This document shows, piece after piece, positions 10,717 to 23,700 of a stretch of 64,000 bases of DNA (the first letter of the stretch is position 1; the number at the start of each line of letters is the position of its first letter). The translations under genes were made by a program, and so were the position numbers. The notes under the pieces are model-generated. The model saw only the letters and a list, made by a program, of their open reading frames with translations, was not told where the DNA came from and did no database searches. The stretch comes from Ipomoea triloba (Eukaryota; Streptophyta; Magnoliopsida; Solanales; Convolvulaceae). Location of the stretch: contig NC_044920.1 of NCBI RefSeq assembly GCF_003576645.1, positions 20,819,450 through 20,883,449 of the forward strand. Direction: 5' to 3'.

Positions 10717-12445
10717 CTTTTGAATAACAATTTGTATTTAATTCCCCAAGGTTGTTAGGTATTCCAATATTTGTTTATCTGTTTTTATGTTCCCATAGGT
10801 GTTTATCTTCATTTAGGTGGAAATTTTATACTCCTGTCCTGCTTCATACAAAATTTAGGACCTGTTCTCCAAAGCATCTAAATGGTTGTTATTAGTAAAT
10901 AATAAGAGCCAAATAGATAAAAGTTTTATTTGAGTAGCACTGCCGAATTGGGGGAAAAATGAGATGGATATATAGCACAGGCATTTATTTAAGTGCAATG
11001 TTATTTCTCCAACATAAAGGTCTTCTTATGTTTAATAAATAAAATGTGTTCATATTTAATATTGGGTTGCTTCTTGACAACTGATTTTATTGCCTGCTTC
11101 AATATAACCTGGGTGGCAAAGTGGGGATTTGGATGAGCTTGCTTCTCTTCTGCTTCATTGACACACCTGTTTATATGTTGCATGTTGCACCTGTTAGTGG
11201 GATTACTAATATAATTTTTTTAATATTTCCTATAATTAGGTGTAATAGCTCATGATGGTATTTCTTTAATTTGTTTGTGATATTTTTACAGCAAATCATG
11301 ATTAAGTTTTTGGCAGCCATTCATTTTCTGTCATGAATGGTCCTCTGAATATGCTAGCTGTTGCATCTTTAAATAAAATATTTTATTAGGTTCAGGATGA
11401 AATTTTATGTTATTGTAAAACTCTTGCGCTACATGTTTCAGATTCAAGAAGAGATATAATTTTCTTTATCAAAAAGATCTTCCAGCTGAAAAAGAGGTTG
11501 GTTTTGCTCTACAGCCTCAACTCATACTTGATTCACTTGGAATTTCATGGTTGGTTGAAATTATTTTCTTCTGATTATAATTTTTTGTCATTTATAGGAT
11601 CTAAAGAAACAGATGACAAGAACAAATGACCCACAGGTCATCAATGAGCTAAAGAATCGCATTGCTTGGATTGTAAGTGCTAACTCAGATAGTTGCATTT
11701 TAGTTTTGTCAATTAAAATGTTTTCTTAACCAGCTTGGTTGGCGTGAGTGGCCGTGCACTCTCTTCCCCTGAGAGAGGTTGGGAGTTCAAACCTCCTCTT
11801 GTATGGAAAACCTATCTAGCCAATACTTTGCCCCTTAATTGGGCTGACCGTGATCGGGGATTAGTCTGAGTATGGTACGGGCTTAAAGGTGCCTTCTATA
11901 GTTGGGGCTTGCTCAGGATACCTCGTGGTGTAACAAAAAAAAATTAAAATGTTTTCTTGGTACACTCTTATTTATGTCTCATCTTTCTCTCCTCAACTTT
12001 TTACCTGCCAGGATAAGCAGTTGAAATCTGCTTCTACAAGGAATACAGAGAAAGTGATTCTATCTGAGCACAAGAAAAAACAGAGAGAGGCTGCAAAACA
12101 AGGGAAACAACCTTATTATCTTAAAAAATGTATGTTCTCTGATAAACAATGTTCCTTTACTTGCCCATCCATTTTGAAAAAAGAGCTATGTTGATGGTAT
12201 TTCTTGCTTGCAGCTGAAATACGGCAGCGTAAAATTATTGAGAAATACAAGGAACTCAAGGTATCTGCACTCTTTTTGAATTACCAGTCTACACTGATCA
12301 GCTATATGATATTGAATTCAAGAAACTAACCTTGTTTTTGGTTTACCAGGGGTCTGGAAAGCTCGAGGCATTTATCGAGAAAAAGAGACGGAAAAATGCT
12401 TCCAAGGATCACAGGTACTTGCCATACCGCCGTTCTGAAGAATAA
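9683..12445 (+). CDS. RRP36: RRP36-like rRNA-processing protein (9 coding exons)
   Basis: Coding exons: 9683-9772, 9858-9991, 10091-10157, 10604-10656, 11442-11496, 11598-11672, 12012-12129, 12214-12260 and 12350-12445. All have GT/AG introns and phases that join, giving 244 residues. RRP36 is a nucleolar SSU-processome factor needed for early 35S pre-rRNA cleavages leading to 18S rRNA. Landmarks are an acidic start (residues 19-41), S-K-K-P-V-S-R-F-R-E (81-90), R-D-P-R-F-E-x-L-C-G-K-L-D (100-112), a charged helical middle (134-190), and a basic C-terminus including K-K-R-R-K-N and H-R-Y-L-P-Y-R-R (234-241). The length suits the family. The transcript exon begins at 9632 after TTTCAG, and 9683 is its first ATG; an in-frame Met at 9695 is the alternative. 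A SINE sits in the intron before exon 7 of this list (12012-12129). The family call rests on conserved motifs. Confidence 0.9.
10688..10718. repeat. Poly-T tract in RRP36-like intron
   Basis: A homopolymer T run shortly after the donor at 10657. It may be the remnant tail of a minus-strand retroposon, but no body is recognisable. Confidence 0.8.
11728..11941 (+). mobile_element. tRNA-derived SINE with 17-bp target duplication
   Basis: The element lies in an intron of the RRP36-like gene. It is flanked by a perfect duplication AATTAAAATGTTTTCTT at 11711-11727 and 11942-11958. An A-box-like TTGGCGTGAGTGG lies near the 5' end and a B-box-like GGGAGTTCAAACC about 45 bp further on, as in pol III promoters of tRNA-derived SINEs. 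It ends in an A-rich tail. The family name is not known to me. It is not in frame with any exon, and the splice sites around it are intact. Confidence 0.88.
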
Positions 12446-13230
12446 GAAAAACAGTGACATTGCCAGTTTGCTTTCCAAATTAATGGTCCTTTTAGGGGGT
12501 GGTTTAAGCTGAAATTAATGGGCACTTCCATTTGCCAAGGGTTGAAGTGATTTATTTTGGTATTATGAGTGAGATAGGATTACCAAGGCTTGATGATTTT
12601 GTCTTAGCCAATAACTTAAGTTTAGAACATAAACTGATATCAACAATCAATTAACATGTCACTCTTTAAAAGTTTAAACTTGAGCTGGAACTTTCAATTT
12701 AAATTTTACTTTACAAATGAGAGGACACAATGATGTAATGAATTTTGTATTGACTACGACACAATGGACCTAGTAGAAATGAATATCACTTTAATGCAAA
12801 TTTTATACGTCTAAAGACTTTCAACATGAGGTAACTCATATAACCATAAAAAAGGCAGGGGTTAACACCTTTGAAAATTCTTTTCTTAGACAGCTCCGGA
12901 ATTGATGATGAAGTCCATCTAAAAATAAAACCTTAATATACCGTAACAAAGATAATCACCAAGTTTGTTTTCAAAAATAAAAAAATCACCAAGTATGAAT
13001 GCCAATTGATTTAGCAATGCAACTAAGATAAAACGCTTATCCAAATTTTGACAACAAAAGCTCTTGAAAATGATAATCCTAATTCCTAACAACTACAATC
13101 TAAGGTGGTGCTATGAGGTTGCATCTTTATTTCCTCTTAGAATGTGTACTAGGTAAACTCTGCTTACCTTGTGGTTACCAAGTCAACAGATTGACCAATT
13201 TGTCGTGTGATTATAACATATTGTCAAGGT
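12446..13230. other. 3' flank of RRP36-like gene, no further gene seen
   Basis: The first few hundred bases are the probable 3' UTR. I cannot fix a poly(A) site. Beyond that I see AT-rich sequence with no coding exon or clear repeat. Confidence 0.5.
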
Positions 13231-13425
13231 TAAGCTCCGCGCTCGGCCTCAGGCGGCCAAGGCCGAGCTTAGTGCTTAGTTTTGGGTGGCCCAAGCTGAG
13301 CTCGACGCTCGTCCTCGAGCACACCAAGGCCGGCATCAGCCTCAGGCACCTAGCACGCCATGTGCTGATTGCGGCCTCAGGTGCTCAGCCTAAACTGATA
13401 CTCGATCAAAGAAGGCCGTAACTGC
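13231..13425. other. GC-rich island of GCCTCAGG/GGCCGAG motifs
   Basis: An abrupt GC-rich stretch carries repeated CGGCCTCAGG, AGGCCGAGC and CTCGACGCTCG-like words inside AT-rich DNA. The open frame across it (13113-13421) has no recognisable domain. Its texture resembles the subterminal motif blocks of the hAT MITEs in this window, but it lacks identifiable TIRs. I infer a decayed MITE. Confidence 0.35.
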
Positions 13426-13444
13426 CCACCCTTTTATATATAAT

Positions 13445-13925
13445 CAAGGTTGCAAAAATCGCTACCGCTCCTTGGACGCCTTTTTTTTTAAAAAATTATT
13501 TAAAACTTGATAATTACAAATTATTTAATACTTTAATAGTTAGTACTAAAATATTAATATTAACCTAAAAAACATCTAGAATTGTAAATTGTATAAAGAT
13601 TTAAAGAATCAAAATACAACACAGTCAAAACTCACAAAGTATTAATATTAGAGTACCTGATTTTGAATTTTCTCATTACACTTTTTTTGGGTTTGTGACC
13701 AATTTGAACAATTTAAGTTTATTTCACTAAAAATGACATCAGTTTGAACAAAATAACCCATTTAAAAAAAACACGGAAAAAATAACTAACCGACAGCCTA
13801 GACACTTGCCTAGGTTGCCTAGTCTGTCGTGACCTAATCAGCGCCTAGGCCACCTTGAACGGCGATTTTGCTGAATTTCTAGGCGGCTAGCCATCGACTA
13901 GCGCCTAGGCGCAATATTTGCAAAA
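13445..13925. mobile_element. Decayed element with GCGCCTAGGCG motifs
   Basis: The left side begins CAAGGTTGCAAAAATCGC and the right block contains GATTTTGC, TTTGCAAAATT and repeated GCCTAGGC/GCGCCTAGGCGC words, with a 300-bp AT-rich centre. The motif set matches the fragment at 3160. I infer a non-autonomous DNA element. The termini are not clean and no target duplication was found. Confidence 0.4.
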
Positions 13926-14594
13926 TTGTATATAATGTTATTAATTTGTATTCTTGTAATGTATTTATTGTTATTTCTTTTTATTTTTGTACGGAGTAAT
14001 TTTTTTAAAAAATTTATGTTTATTTAGGAATCATGATTTCAATTGTTAATTATAAATTTTCTCTTTGAAAAACAACACAATAAAATGTTAAGCATATTTT
14101 CCCAACTCCGGGAGGCACACTGACCTGAGTGGGGACTTTCTGATCGTTTTGAACAGATAAAAATGCATGTTAAATGCGGGTTACTTTATACAAGTTTGAG
14201 ACTTAATTTTTAGCCTAGATCCATTTGAAAATTTAATATATTAAATCTATGTATATATCATATCCATACAATGTCACTTTATATACACACACACAGAGTC
14301 ATGCTCACTTAAGAACCAATTCCCACATGTACTAAAAAAAAGAAAGAAAAGAACCACTTCCCACATAAAAACTATAGACAAATCGTAGCCATTGAAACTA
14401 ATAAATCAACGACTATGATTAAACATAAAGGCATCAAAGGAATTTGCCTAATTAGCATGTCAAATCCCCCAACATCAAGCTTAAAGGACAAATTCGTTTG
14501 GCTATAAACCTACTCTCTCGTCTAAATAGGGATAGAGTCTGAATTTTTCTCACATTCTACGCCTACCCATTCTCATTCACACCAATAGGCAATA

Positions 14595-15045
14595 ACCCAT
14601 AATGCACACCACTAACTGTGCATATGCACACTTTAATGTCAGAGTCTGTTTTACAAATATTGAAATTTTTTACAATAATTATAAAATTAACTCTATATTT
14701 TTTTATACTAAGACCCTAAACTATTGATAAACCATGATGGGTAGCTATGATCAGTCCTCATTTGTTATTAGAAGACCTTGTTCCTCATCTAAATCACCCA
14801 AAATGTACACCACTGACCGTGCAAATGTACACCTACAAAGGCCACATTGCACATAATATTTCAAACTCAAAAGTTCATAATAATTGTAAAATTGACCAGC
14901 GTTTTTTATTACTAAAACCATCAACAATTGATGAGCACTAATAGGTGGCTATGATGAATCCTCACTTTTTTACATGAAGACCTTGTTCTTCTTCTAAATC
15001 ACCCAAAATGCATACCACAAACCGTGAAAATGCACACATACGATG
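14595..15045. repeat. Degenerate tandem repeat, period about 204 bp
   Basis: AATGCACACCACTAACTGTG (about 14600), AATGTACACCACTGACCGTG (about 14802) and AATGCATACCACAAACCGTG (about 15006) head successive units. They share AGACCTTGTTCYTCNTCTAA just before and a TCCTCA...ATGA segment within. There are about 2.2 units. Small open frames inside are by-products. Confidence 0.65.
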
Positions 15046-15427
15046 CACACTACCGATTTTGATATAACCATTTTGCCACTTGGGATCAACTCTACAAGGC
15101 ATTCTTGCAAAAGCATTTCCCTCCATCTAAGGTCACCAAGCTCAAGAAACAAGTATAAAATTTCAACAATTTGATAATGAAAGCTTATATAAGGCATGGA
15201 AGTGGTTCAAGGATATAAGAAGGCAATGATATAGAAATTTGTTTACTCCAGGGGCTTCATTTCTTCATTTAAGAGGGACTCATGGACAACTTCAAGGCTA
15301 TTCTAGATACATCTTCAATGGGAAGAGTGTTCATTGACATGACATTGGAGATGGGAGAACAAATGACAGAGAGAATCACGGCTAACACCGGATATTGGTA
15401 CAATGAGAGAGTTGAGCCACCAAGAAA

Positions 15428-15492
15428 GGAGATATTGACCAATATGTTTAAAGTGAAGGGAAAGGAGATATTGACCAATATGTTTGAAGTGA
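15428..15492 (+). repeat. Short in-frame tandem duplication in gypsy gag
   Basis: The segment GGAGATATTGACCAATATGT occurs twice (about 15428 and 15464), 36 bp apart. It repeats the residues K-E-I-L-T-N-M-F-x-V-K in the Gag-like frame. Confidence 0.85.
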
Positions 15493-16631
15493 AGGAGAAG
15501 ATGACCTTGCAACCACAACTAGGTTCTATTCAACACATGCTCAAGAAAGTGACCAGCCAAATTGTTCACTCGATTGCTACAACCCACCTCAAGTCATCTC
15601 AACCATGTCATTTATCTTTGTCTCATGACCTTCAAAGTATGTCAATGGTGGCTTGTTTTGCCATTTGTGGAGGCTTACCATGCATCTCATGAATGCCACC
15701 TCTTGGATCCAAATGCTCAAGTTCCCATATCAACTATGGAGCAAATATATGTGGTGGGATATGCTAGACAAGGGCACGCTTATGGAGGGTACAGCTAATA
15801 GAGTAGAGGCCATCCGATTTTCTGTTTAGAGCACTCCCACCGGGGTGGCAAACCCAAGCTCTTTTACAAAAAACCTGCAGCCTAGATTTCATTGTAATTA
15901 AGGTTATAGAAGGAATGCCCAAGAAAATCAAGCATGGAGAGGGAACTAAGGGCAAGGAAATTTTAGTCAAGGCCAAGGGGGTTTCAATCAAGGGTAACAA
16001 ACACAACTACCTCATAAGAATTCTCAAGGTCATCAAGTGCCAACTCAATCAAATCAAGATGGTGATATGATGACCGTGATGAATGCTATCTCTCAATTAA
16101 CCTCCCAATTGAATAGGTTGCAACTTCAAGTGGGGGATTTGAGGGGTCAAAGGCATCAAGTCCCTAGTCTATCCTTTTCTTCATCTAGTGGGAAGCTCCA
16201 CGCTAGCACTGAGGACCCAAGAAATTAAGTAAATACTATAACTACAATAAGTGCGAAGGCATTGAATTGAAGTATCCACCATTACCATCAAATGACCATG
16301 AGGAGAGCCAAGAAGAACCAAAACCATTGGAGGATGAAGTTGAAGAAGCAGATAGAAACCATGTGGAAGAAAAAATTGTCACCACCGACAAATGACAAGG
16401 AGAAAACCAGCGACGGCAATGTGAGAAGTGAATCAACAAGCAAGCAAGAGGAGGATTCCGACATCCCCTACCATTTGCTACTATTTCCAAAGATTGTGGA
16501 AGAACTAGGAGACCGGAAGGTAGAAGAAATTCAAGACGATGCTTGACAAACTAGAGATTTTCATGCTATTCATGGAAGTGGTAACTCAAATTCCCTCTCA
16601 CAAGAAGTTGAAAAAGAAGGTGGTGGTAAAC

Positions 16632-17127
16632 TGTTGGAAAAAAATAACATAAAATGACATTTTAAGTGGCTATTTTGTGGTACAACTATATGTGAGGTCC
16701 ACTTCCGATTTGGGTCGGGTCAAAGTGGATCCAGGTTCTTCGTAGTTAGACAAAGAGATTGATATATTGTACGTTCAAAACGGAAAATAGGTGAATGAGA
16801 AATTGGTTCTCAAAGTAGACACATTTGAGTTGGAAAAAGAATGTGGAAAGACTTTAAAGTAGTTTTTGTCCCACATTGGTTAGGGAAGTGGGTTTGCACC
16901 ACTATTTATACAAGAGCGCAACCTTTCTGAAGCACATTAAATTGTATAGCATACAGGCTCTTTCTCACGCGATTGAATTGAATTTTATACACATTGAAAT
17001 CAAGCTTTCTACCTCAGGAAAACTCTCCTAGGTTTTGTTTCAAGAGAGAGTGCAACTCGACTCGTACTTACTACTAATAATACTTTTTGTAGGATTATTA
17101 TTATTATTTGGTGTATTTCCACCAACA
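16632..17127 (+). mobile_element. Solo LTR (496 bp) with TAAAC target duplication
   Basis: The segment begins TGTTGG and ends CCAACA, the standard inverted LTR termini. It is flanked by a perfect 5-bp duplication TAAAC at 16627-16631 and 17128-17132. It contains TCCCACATTGG and a TATA-like CTATTTATA near 16907, but no coding frame. Both internal domains are absent, so it is a solo LTR left by LTR-LTR recombination. Orientation is inferred from the TATA position. It splits an older gypsy pseudogene. Confidence 0.9.
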
Positions 17128-17640
17128 TAAACTTGAGCGAAGGGGCCTTGACATGTGCAATCCTTCAAAAGTGTTTGCCTTCTAAACTCAAGGACAAGTG
17201 TAGTTTTGTCATCCCAAGTATTGGGGGGGATTTGTAGTGGGTCGTGCCCTTTGTGACTTGGAGGCTAGTGTTAGTCTCATGCCATATTCACTTTGCAAAA
17301 TACTAAATATTTGTGAGCTAAACCCACCACCATGACCTTACAAATAGTGGATCACTCAATTAAGGTGGAGTTCTTGTTTTTTTGAGGATATTCTGGTCAT
17401 GATGGACCAATATTATGCTAGTTTCCAATGATTTTTGTAATTCTTGACATAAAGGACGATCCCATTATCAAGATCCCTATCATGCTTGAATGACCATTCT
17501 TAGCAATTGTTGGGACCATAATTGATGTAAAGAGAGAAAAACTTGTGTCGGAGATTGCGAAGCACAAGATTGAGTTTAACATATTTAAAATGACAAAACA
17601 CGAACTTTCCTATGTTGATGTAGTTGAAACAAAAAACTAT

Positions 17641-18081
17641 CCCCAACAGTGAATATGTACTAGAGAATTCATAAGCTTAGATATGTTTTGGCAGTTTTGG
17701 TACCTCACTCATTATGTATTTCCTTTTAAGTTGAAAACCACCACGACACTCTTGGCAAAGGATGGGTTAAGAGACACCTTTCATTTTTTGTTTTTGGAGC
17801 TTTTCATTTGATTTGTTTCCTTTTTTGTTTCACGTAAAATGAAAACCTTAAACAGAAATCTTCATTCTTGACTGGACATAAAATACACTTCTTAGTTCTT
17901 ACACACTACAATTCCTTAGGAGCAGCTAAATAAACAAGCTTGCAGATAGGCATCAACTAGAGACGCCTAAGGGAACTTCATGAGCCTATATTCTTAGGCT
18001 CTATTTAAGGCAAAAAAAAAAAAAAAAAAAAGACCAAAGTTTAAAAAGAAAAAAAGGGGAATTTTTTCCCCAGCTTCTCAT
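17641..18081. other. 3' flank of sucrose transporter gene
   Basis: This separates the gypsy remnant from the SUT stop codon. The part nearest 18081 is the likely SUT 3' UTR (minus strand). It includes an A20 run at about 18011-18030 and poly-A-rich text. I see no gene. Confidence 0.5.
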
Positions 18082-20704
18082 TTAATGAAAACCACCAGCA
18101 GGTACTGTAGCCTTGGCATCCGGAGGAGGAGATGGAAGCAGTGTGATGGCAAATACTCCGCTTATCGCCGCCGCAACCGCCGCCGCCACGAATCCCGGCA
18201 AATTGCCGCCGCCAAACAGTGCGTCCCAGGGTCCAACCACCACTGACACCAACATCTGTGCCATTTTCATACAACGTTGTTAAACTCAAACAAATACTAC
18301 CAGGGCCGGCTTCTTTATTTGCGGGCCCTGTGCTAATAACTAAGTGAGACCCTATTAAAGTATAAATAAAATGCGAATTGAAGAAAAATTGCAAAGAAAA
18401 AAATGTAAAAAAAATCTAATTTTAGATCAATATAATCACAAATACATATACTAACTATTAGGTCAAAGCTGGACTAGGAACCCCTAAAATTTTGGGGCCC
18501 TGTGCAGTCGCACATCTTGCACGCCCTAAAATCCGGCCTGAATACGACCAAATTCATATAACTAAATACACTTAATTTATGTCCATCAATTAAAGGGTCA
18601 TCATTGTGCTTGTCATGCTTTTTGGAGAAATTCTAGATTAGACCAAAACCGACTTTGATCTAAAACTTGTGGTTCCAGGTAAGATGTAAACATGTGAGCA
18701 AATTTACTACCTAAAAACCTTTGGATAGATAGAGGTAAGGAGCACGGGCTGGGGGTCTATGCCACAACTTTATTTACATCAATTACAGGGGAGAATGAAG
18801 CCACATCATATATCTCATTATATTAAAAGTATCACAAATATTTATTACTTGGACCATATATACATATAAAAGGTCCATAATTAGATGAAGACCAATTTTA
18901 ACTTACGAACTGCGAATTTGTCAAGGATTACACCACTGTTACTATATGATTACACTGCATCTGGATACAATTGTACTGCAAGGTCCTCCAAACATGTCTG
19001 GAAGTTGTAGCAATAAATCATATAGTAGTTGTGATGCAATCCTTACAAGTTCGAAGTTCAGAGGTATGCTCACATTAAACATTTTAGTTGCTACTTTAAT
19101 TTTCTAGAAGTAACAATGTTATTTAGGTTGTCTGAGGGATGGGGGACAACAGACTTTATCTATCTACTAGAATAAAGCTATTATCAAGCCTTTCTAAGGT
19201 GGGTCAAAGAATCTGATTCCAAATTACAACAAATGAACCACAATGGACCACACAATGTACATAAAATGATCTTATACTACAAACAAAATTAAGTAATAAA
19301 GAAAGATTCTTATAATAATATATGCTGTTTTTTGTCTAATCACATTTTTTTTTAATCAGAGTAAATTAAAATTTCAGATATTGAGATTAACTTTGTTTAT
19401 ACTACTATTTTTGATCATATATTGTACATGACAACTTTTGTATAATATGTTGACACAATAAATAAGTACAAGACATTGTGTTTTAAAAAATTCAATTGGA
19501 TTGACTTGCATTATGACATTTTTAATACTAATAATTAAATTCTATTGTAGTAGTAAAAATTGAATAAAAAATTGACATTTTATTATTTTACCTGTTATTT
19601 TTACTATTCAACAATAAAATTACTTTTTAAAAAATTGTTATATCCAAACATGATTTGAGGAAATGACGAAAAAGTACCTGAGGAACGACAATTGCAAGAT
19701 TTAGGACTCCAAGTGAGAGACCTGTCGAAGGTTAAACAACATTATTAGAACATGAATTCAAATGTTATATATATTATATGATTAAATATTTTTTAGTGGA
19801 AGAAAATTTTACCTTGTCCTGCACCTGCATTACTTGAGAAAATTGATGCCAAAGCGAATGGGATACTGAAAGTCACCTACAAAATAAATAAGTAAAGAGA
19901 AATAATGATGAGACCAGTCATTGAGTCATTCAAGTCATTGCCAATGTCAAACTTGTCTGACTGTTTCTCCAAATTAACAATCAATACCTCATCAAGAAAC
20001 TCACTTCACAACTACTTCTAGGAAAGCAACACATGCAACTTTAGCATTTAAAGCTTTCTTATCTAATGTTGCCATTGTTTATTGGCATAGTTTTGGATAA
20101 GCCTATATATACGCTATACCCTTGACCTAATCTCCATTCCATGCAACATATATTGACAAAAAATTGAAGAAAAAAAAATATTCTAAGGTGTCGATTGTAC
20201 TCGGTACAAGCCAAAAGTTTTGGATAAACCTGTATATACGATATACCCTTGACCTAATCTCCATCCCATGCAATATATATTGATAAAAAATTTAAAAAAT
20301 AAAAAAGTCTAAAGTGTCGACTGTACTCGGTATAAGTCAAAAATTTTAGAAAAACTTCAAGTTTATAGTATCAAATAAACAGATATTTCAAAGTGTGGAG
20401 TAAAAAGGGGTTTAATGAAATTTTATCTTCAAAGAATATAAAAAAGGATGAAACAAAAGATGGGAATCAATGCTATTGTAATCTTGTCCTTGTACTTGTC
20501 TAAAAATAAAAATAAAAACTCATGCATAGGTAAATCAACAAATTGTATGTCAAGGAAGCCAAATAGGGAAAAGGGAGATTCTCTTCCATCCTTATATGGT
20601 ATCAAGCATATACAAATATCATATACTAGCACAAAATAAATTATTCTGATACACGAAAACAAATCATATAAATGATGCCAAATTATTAGACTTGACAGTC
20701 TAGA

Positions 20705-20745
<41 letters not shown>

Positions 20746-23700
20746 GATTATTGTTATGAAAAATAATAAAAACAATAAAGCAAATGACGTTAATTTGCGT
20801 AATTTGCGTTCAAAATAAAGACCGAAAGTATATAATATAATTCAACCGCTTTAATAAAGGATTGGACCTTCGTATCCGTTGACTGCTGTCCAAACAAATC
20901 TCATAATCAGTGTTCCAATAAGAATTGTTATCCAAATCTAAATACTTTATCCATTTAACATTTCCCAAAGTCACAACTCACAACTACACCTTCTTTTTTT
21001 GTTTTTTTTTTTTTTTGTCTTTGAGATTTTATAATAAAAAATCAATTTCTCTCTTAACTATTTTACTTCAAAATTTATACCATTTAGTATCAATTTGAAA
21101 AAAAGTTTACAATTTTAATTTATTTTTTAGTGCTCCTACCGGACTAAAATCTATGACCCCATTTAAGAAAATCACTTCGTACCATTAGATCACAAGTACA
21201 TTAATAATTAACAGATTTTTTTTTTTAATTTACTCATTGTTGAACATTTTCAAGTATGACTGAATAAAAAATTTCACATTTATGAGTGTTGTGGGCCAAT
21301 TGAAATAAGAAATATGCATAGTCAAAGTGGTCAGAATCAAAAAGAAAAAAATAAAAAAGAGAAAAGAATGGAGATTGTTGAAATTGTGAAAAAAGATAAC
21401 ACAAATTTATGAGGCAGTAAATGTTGTGTAGTTCCACTCACTGCATGTTCTCCACTTAGCACTAATTCAGTAATTTCATGCAATAACTCAGTATGAATGC
21501 GAAAACAAGTTACCACGTGTTATTGCGGTAATTAAAAATTTAAAATATGCAAATTCCTATAACTTTGAAAAAGGGTAAATGTCGGTCCATATATAATGCC
21601 TTGCGGCTACTTATACGTTACTAATTAGTTGGGTTGGGCCCCAGCAGATTTTCCTCCCACCGCCCACGCAAAATCTAATAAGGCTTCTTTCGTGAAACAC
21701 GGAAATACAAGGCTGATAATACAAATTTTTATTCCTCGACAACTTTTTTCTTTCTTTTAATTAATCAATTAAAATTATACATTAACACTTTAATGATGAA
21801 AATTCACTGTTACTATCTAAGAATGTAAATTGAGTCAACTAATTCTATTCATACCTAATGATTTCATAGGACCTTTGTCATTCCATACCGTCCTATGAGA
21901 TCTTAAAAGCTAATAATTACTATAGCTTATTTTAAAATGCTACTTAAAGTAGTGTTTCAAAATAAACTATTATTTTAAACTATGTTTGTTAGAACTTATT
22001 TGAGAGTTTTTAAGTTACAAATAAATTATAAATTTTATTTAGTAAAAATAAGTTTTACTGAAAATAGCAATATTATTTTTATTTACTATATACTCCGTAT
22101 ACACTATGATTTCTCTAGACGTAGGCTTTAGGCTTTCTACAAGAAAGTCAAACATGTAATTAAACCATTCATGATACACAAAATTTGAATTGCCATAAAT
22201 GAAAAGAAAAAGAAAAAAGGGAAAAGAAAGACTTACTGCTTGAGGAATTCCGAGAACGGAAAAGATGAGCAAAGCTCCGGCTTTGGCGCCGCCGGTGGGG
22301 CCGAGGGAGTTGCCGTGGAGGTCATGCCTCTCCGATTTCCTCGCCAATTTGGTGACCAAAACCGTCATGCCCAAACAAATCGCGAGGATGAAGTTGGCGC
22401 CGGCCCAGAGCTTGTTAACGCCGCCGAGGCGCCGAGCCAGGAGCTCGACGCCGAGCGACATGAAGCCGAGGACGACGGAGTTGAGCAGGAGCCCCAGCGC
22501 GCCGGCGTGGACTCCGCGGTCGTAGAGGCCGCCGTCGCCGACCTCGCCGCCGTAGACCTCCTTGGCCATCCAGTCGGTGTCGTAGAGCAGGAAGGGGAAC
22601 CAGGCGAGCCAGTTGAAGAACGTGACGAGGAGGAGCATCCACATTGGCCTCGGCAGGTCCTTGAAGGCCCCCGCGATCTCGCCGAAGAACGGCACCTTCG
22701 CCGGCTTCTCCGTCTCCTCCGCCTTCTCGTCGTCTTCGTCGTCGTCTACCTCTTTCCCCAGCTCGCTCTCCCGCACCGTCGTCAAGGCCAAGGTGGTTAT
22801 GGAGAGCAACAGCGTGACGGAGATGAAGAAACAGCTCTTCAGATTGGCGCAGTAGACGTCGCAGGCTTTGGTCTTAGTAAAGGGGAAGATCTTATAGAGT
22901 CGAGAGTATGAGCCGGCGGCGTAGCCCAGCACATTCCCGACCGCCATGAAAAACGAGAATAAAGCGTTCGCCGTTCTCATTCTCTTCGCCCTCCCACCGG
23001 ACAGATCCGCCAACAGCGCTCTACATGGGCCCTGAGAATCAACGTAACTCCTCGTTAATTTGGGTGTAAATAAGAACAATAGTACTCATTTTATGAGTCT
23101 GGTTCAGTAAACAAGATTTTATAGAAATTTTACTTTTATTATTTTTAAGTCATAATATTCTTAAACAAAATTTATATATTTATAAATTATACTATAATTA
23201 CTATACTATATAAACAAAATTTATATATTTAAGTCAAAAGTTTTTATTTGACTAGAATCAAACTTGTTCCACTTGAATTATGTGAGTGTTGGTGGGTAGT
23301 TAACAACTTAATTTAATAACAACTGTAGTTGCTGATGAGGGACCATGGCATGGCTTGCTTAAAATGATGGTTTCAATTTGTTTATGTAGAGATGTGATAG
23401 TAATTAATTAGTTTTTGGCAAAAATTGGTGTGGTATGTACCGTTTAACAGGTCTTAATCATGAGACATGTCGGATCTTTGACTGGGTATGATGTAGATCC
23501 AACCCATTAATTAAATATTTGACTCGTTAATTAAAAAATCGACCGGTCTCATAAATTGAAATTCCTGAGACAGTCCCACATAAGTGTTACTTTAAATTTT
23601 TTCTTTTATCTTAAAAAAATATATATATAACAATGAATTAGCAGCCAAAAACTCTACAAAAAAAATTAGCTACCCAGAACTCGTGAACAAAGTTTGTGTT

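Larger units (their letters stand above)
15240..17640 (+). pseudogene. Decayed Ty3/gypsy gag-protease region
   Basis: Broken frames cover the gag and protease of a plant gypsy element. 15282-15692 encodes a Gag-like segment. 16545-16625 encodes K-M-L-D-K-L-E-I and V-V-T-Q-I-P-S-H-K-K, similar to the gag-protease linker of Athila-type elements. 17130-17560 encodes pieces of L-P-S-K-L-K-D-K-C-S-F-V-I-P and then R-A-L-C-D-L-x-A-S-V-S-L-M-P (the D-L-G-A-S-V region with the Gly lost) in other frames. Frameshifts and stops are many. A solo LTR at 16632-17127 interrupts it: removing that insertion rejoins the V-V-N and L-S-E-G-A-L-T codons exactly. No RT or integrase was found in the window. Confidence 0.75.

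Noticed and set aside
14747..15197. Small plus and minus open frames at 14.7-15.2 kb
   Set aside because: They lie in a degenerate 204-bp tandem repeat and are not conserved between units.
22240..22911. A 223-codon plus-strand frame opposite SUT exon 2
   Set aside because: It is the antisense of a GC-rich coding exon. Long antisense frames are expected there, and it has no domain of its own.
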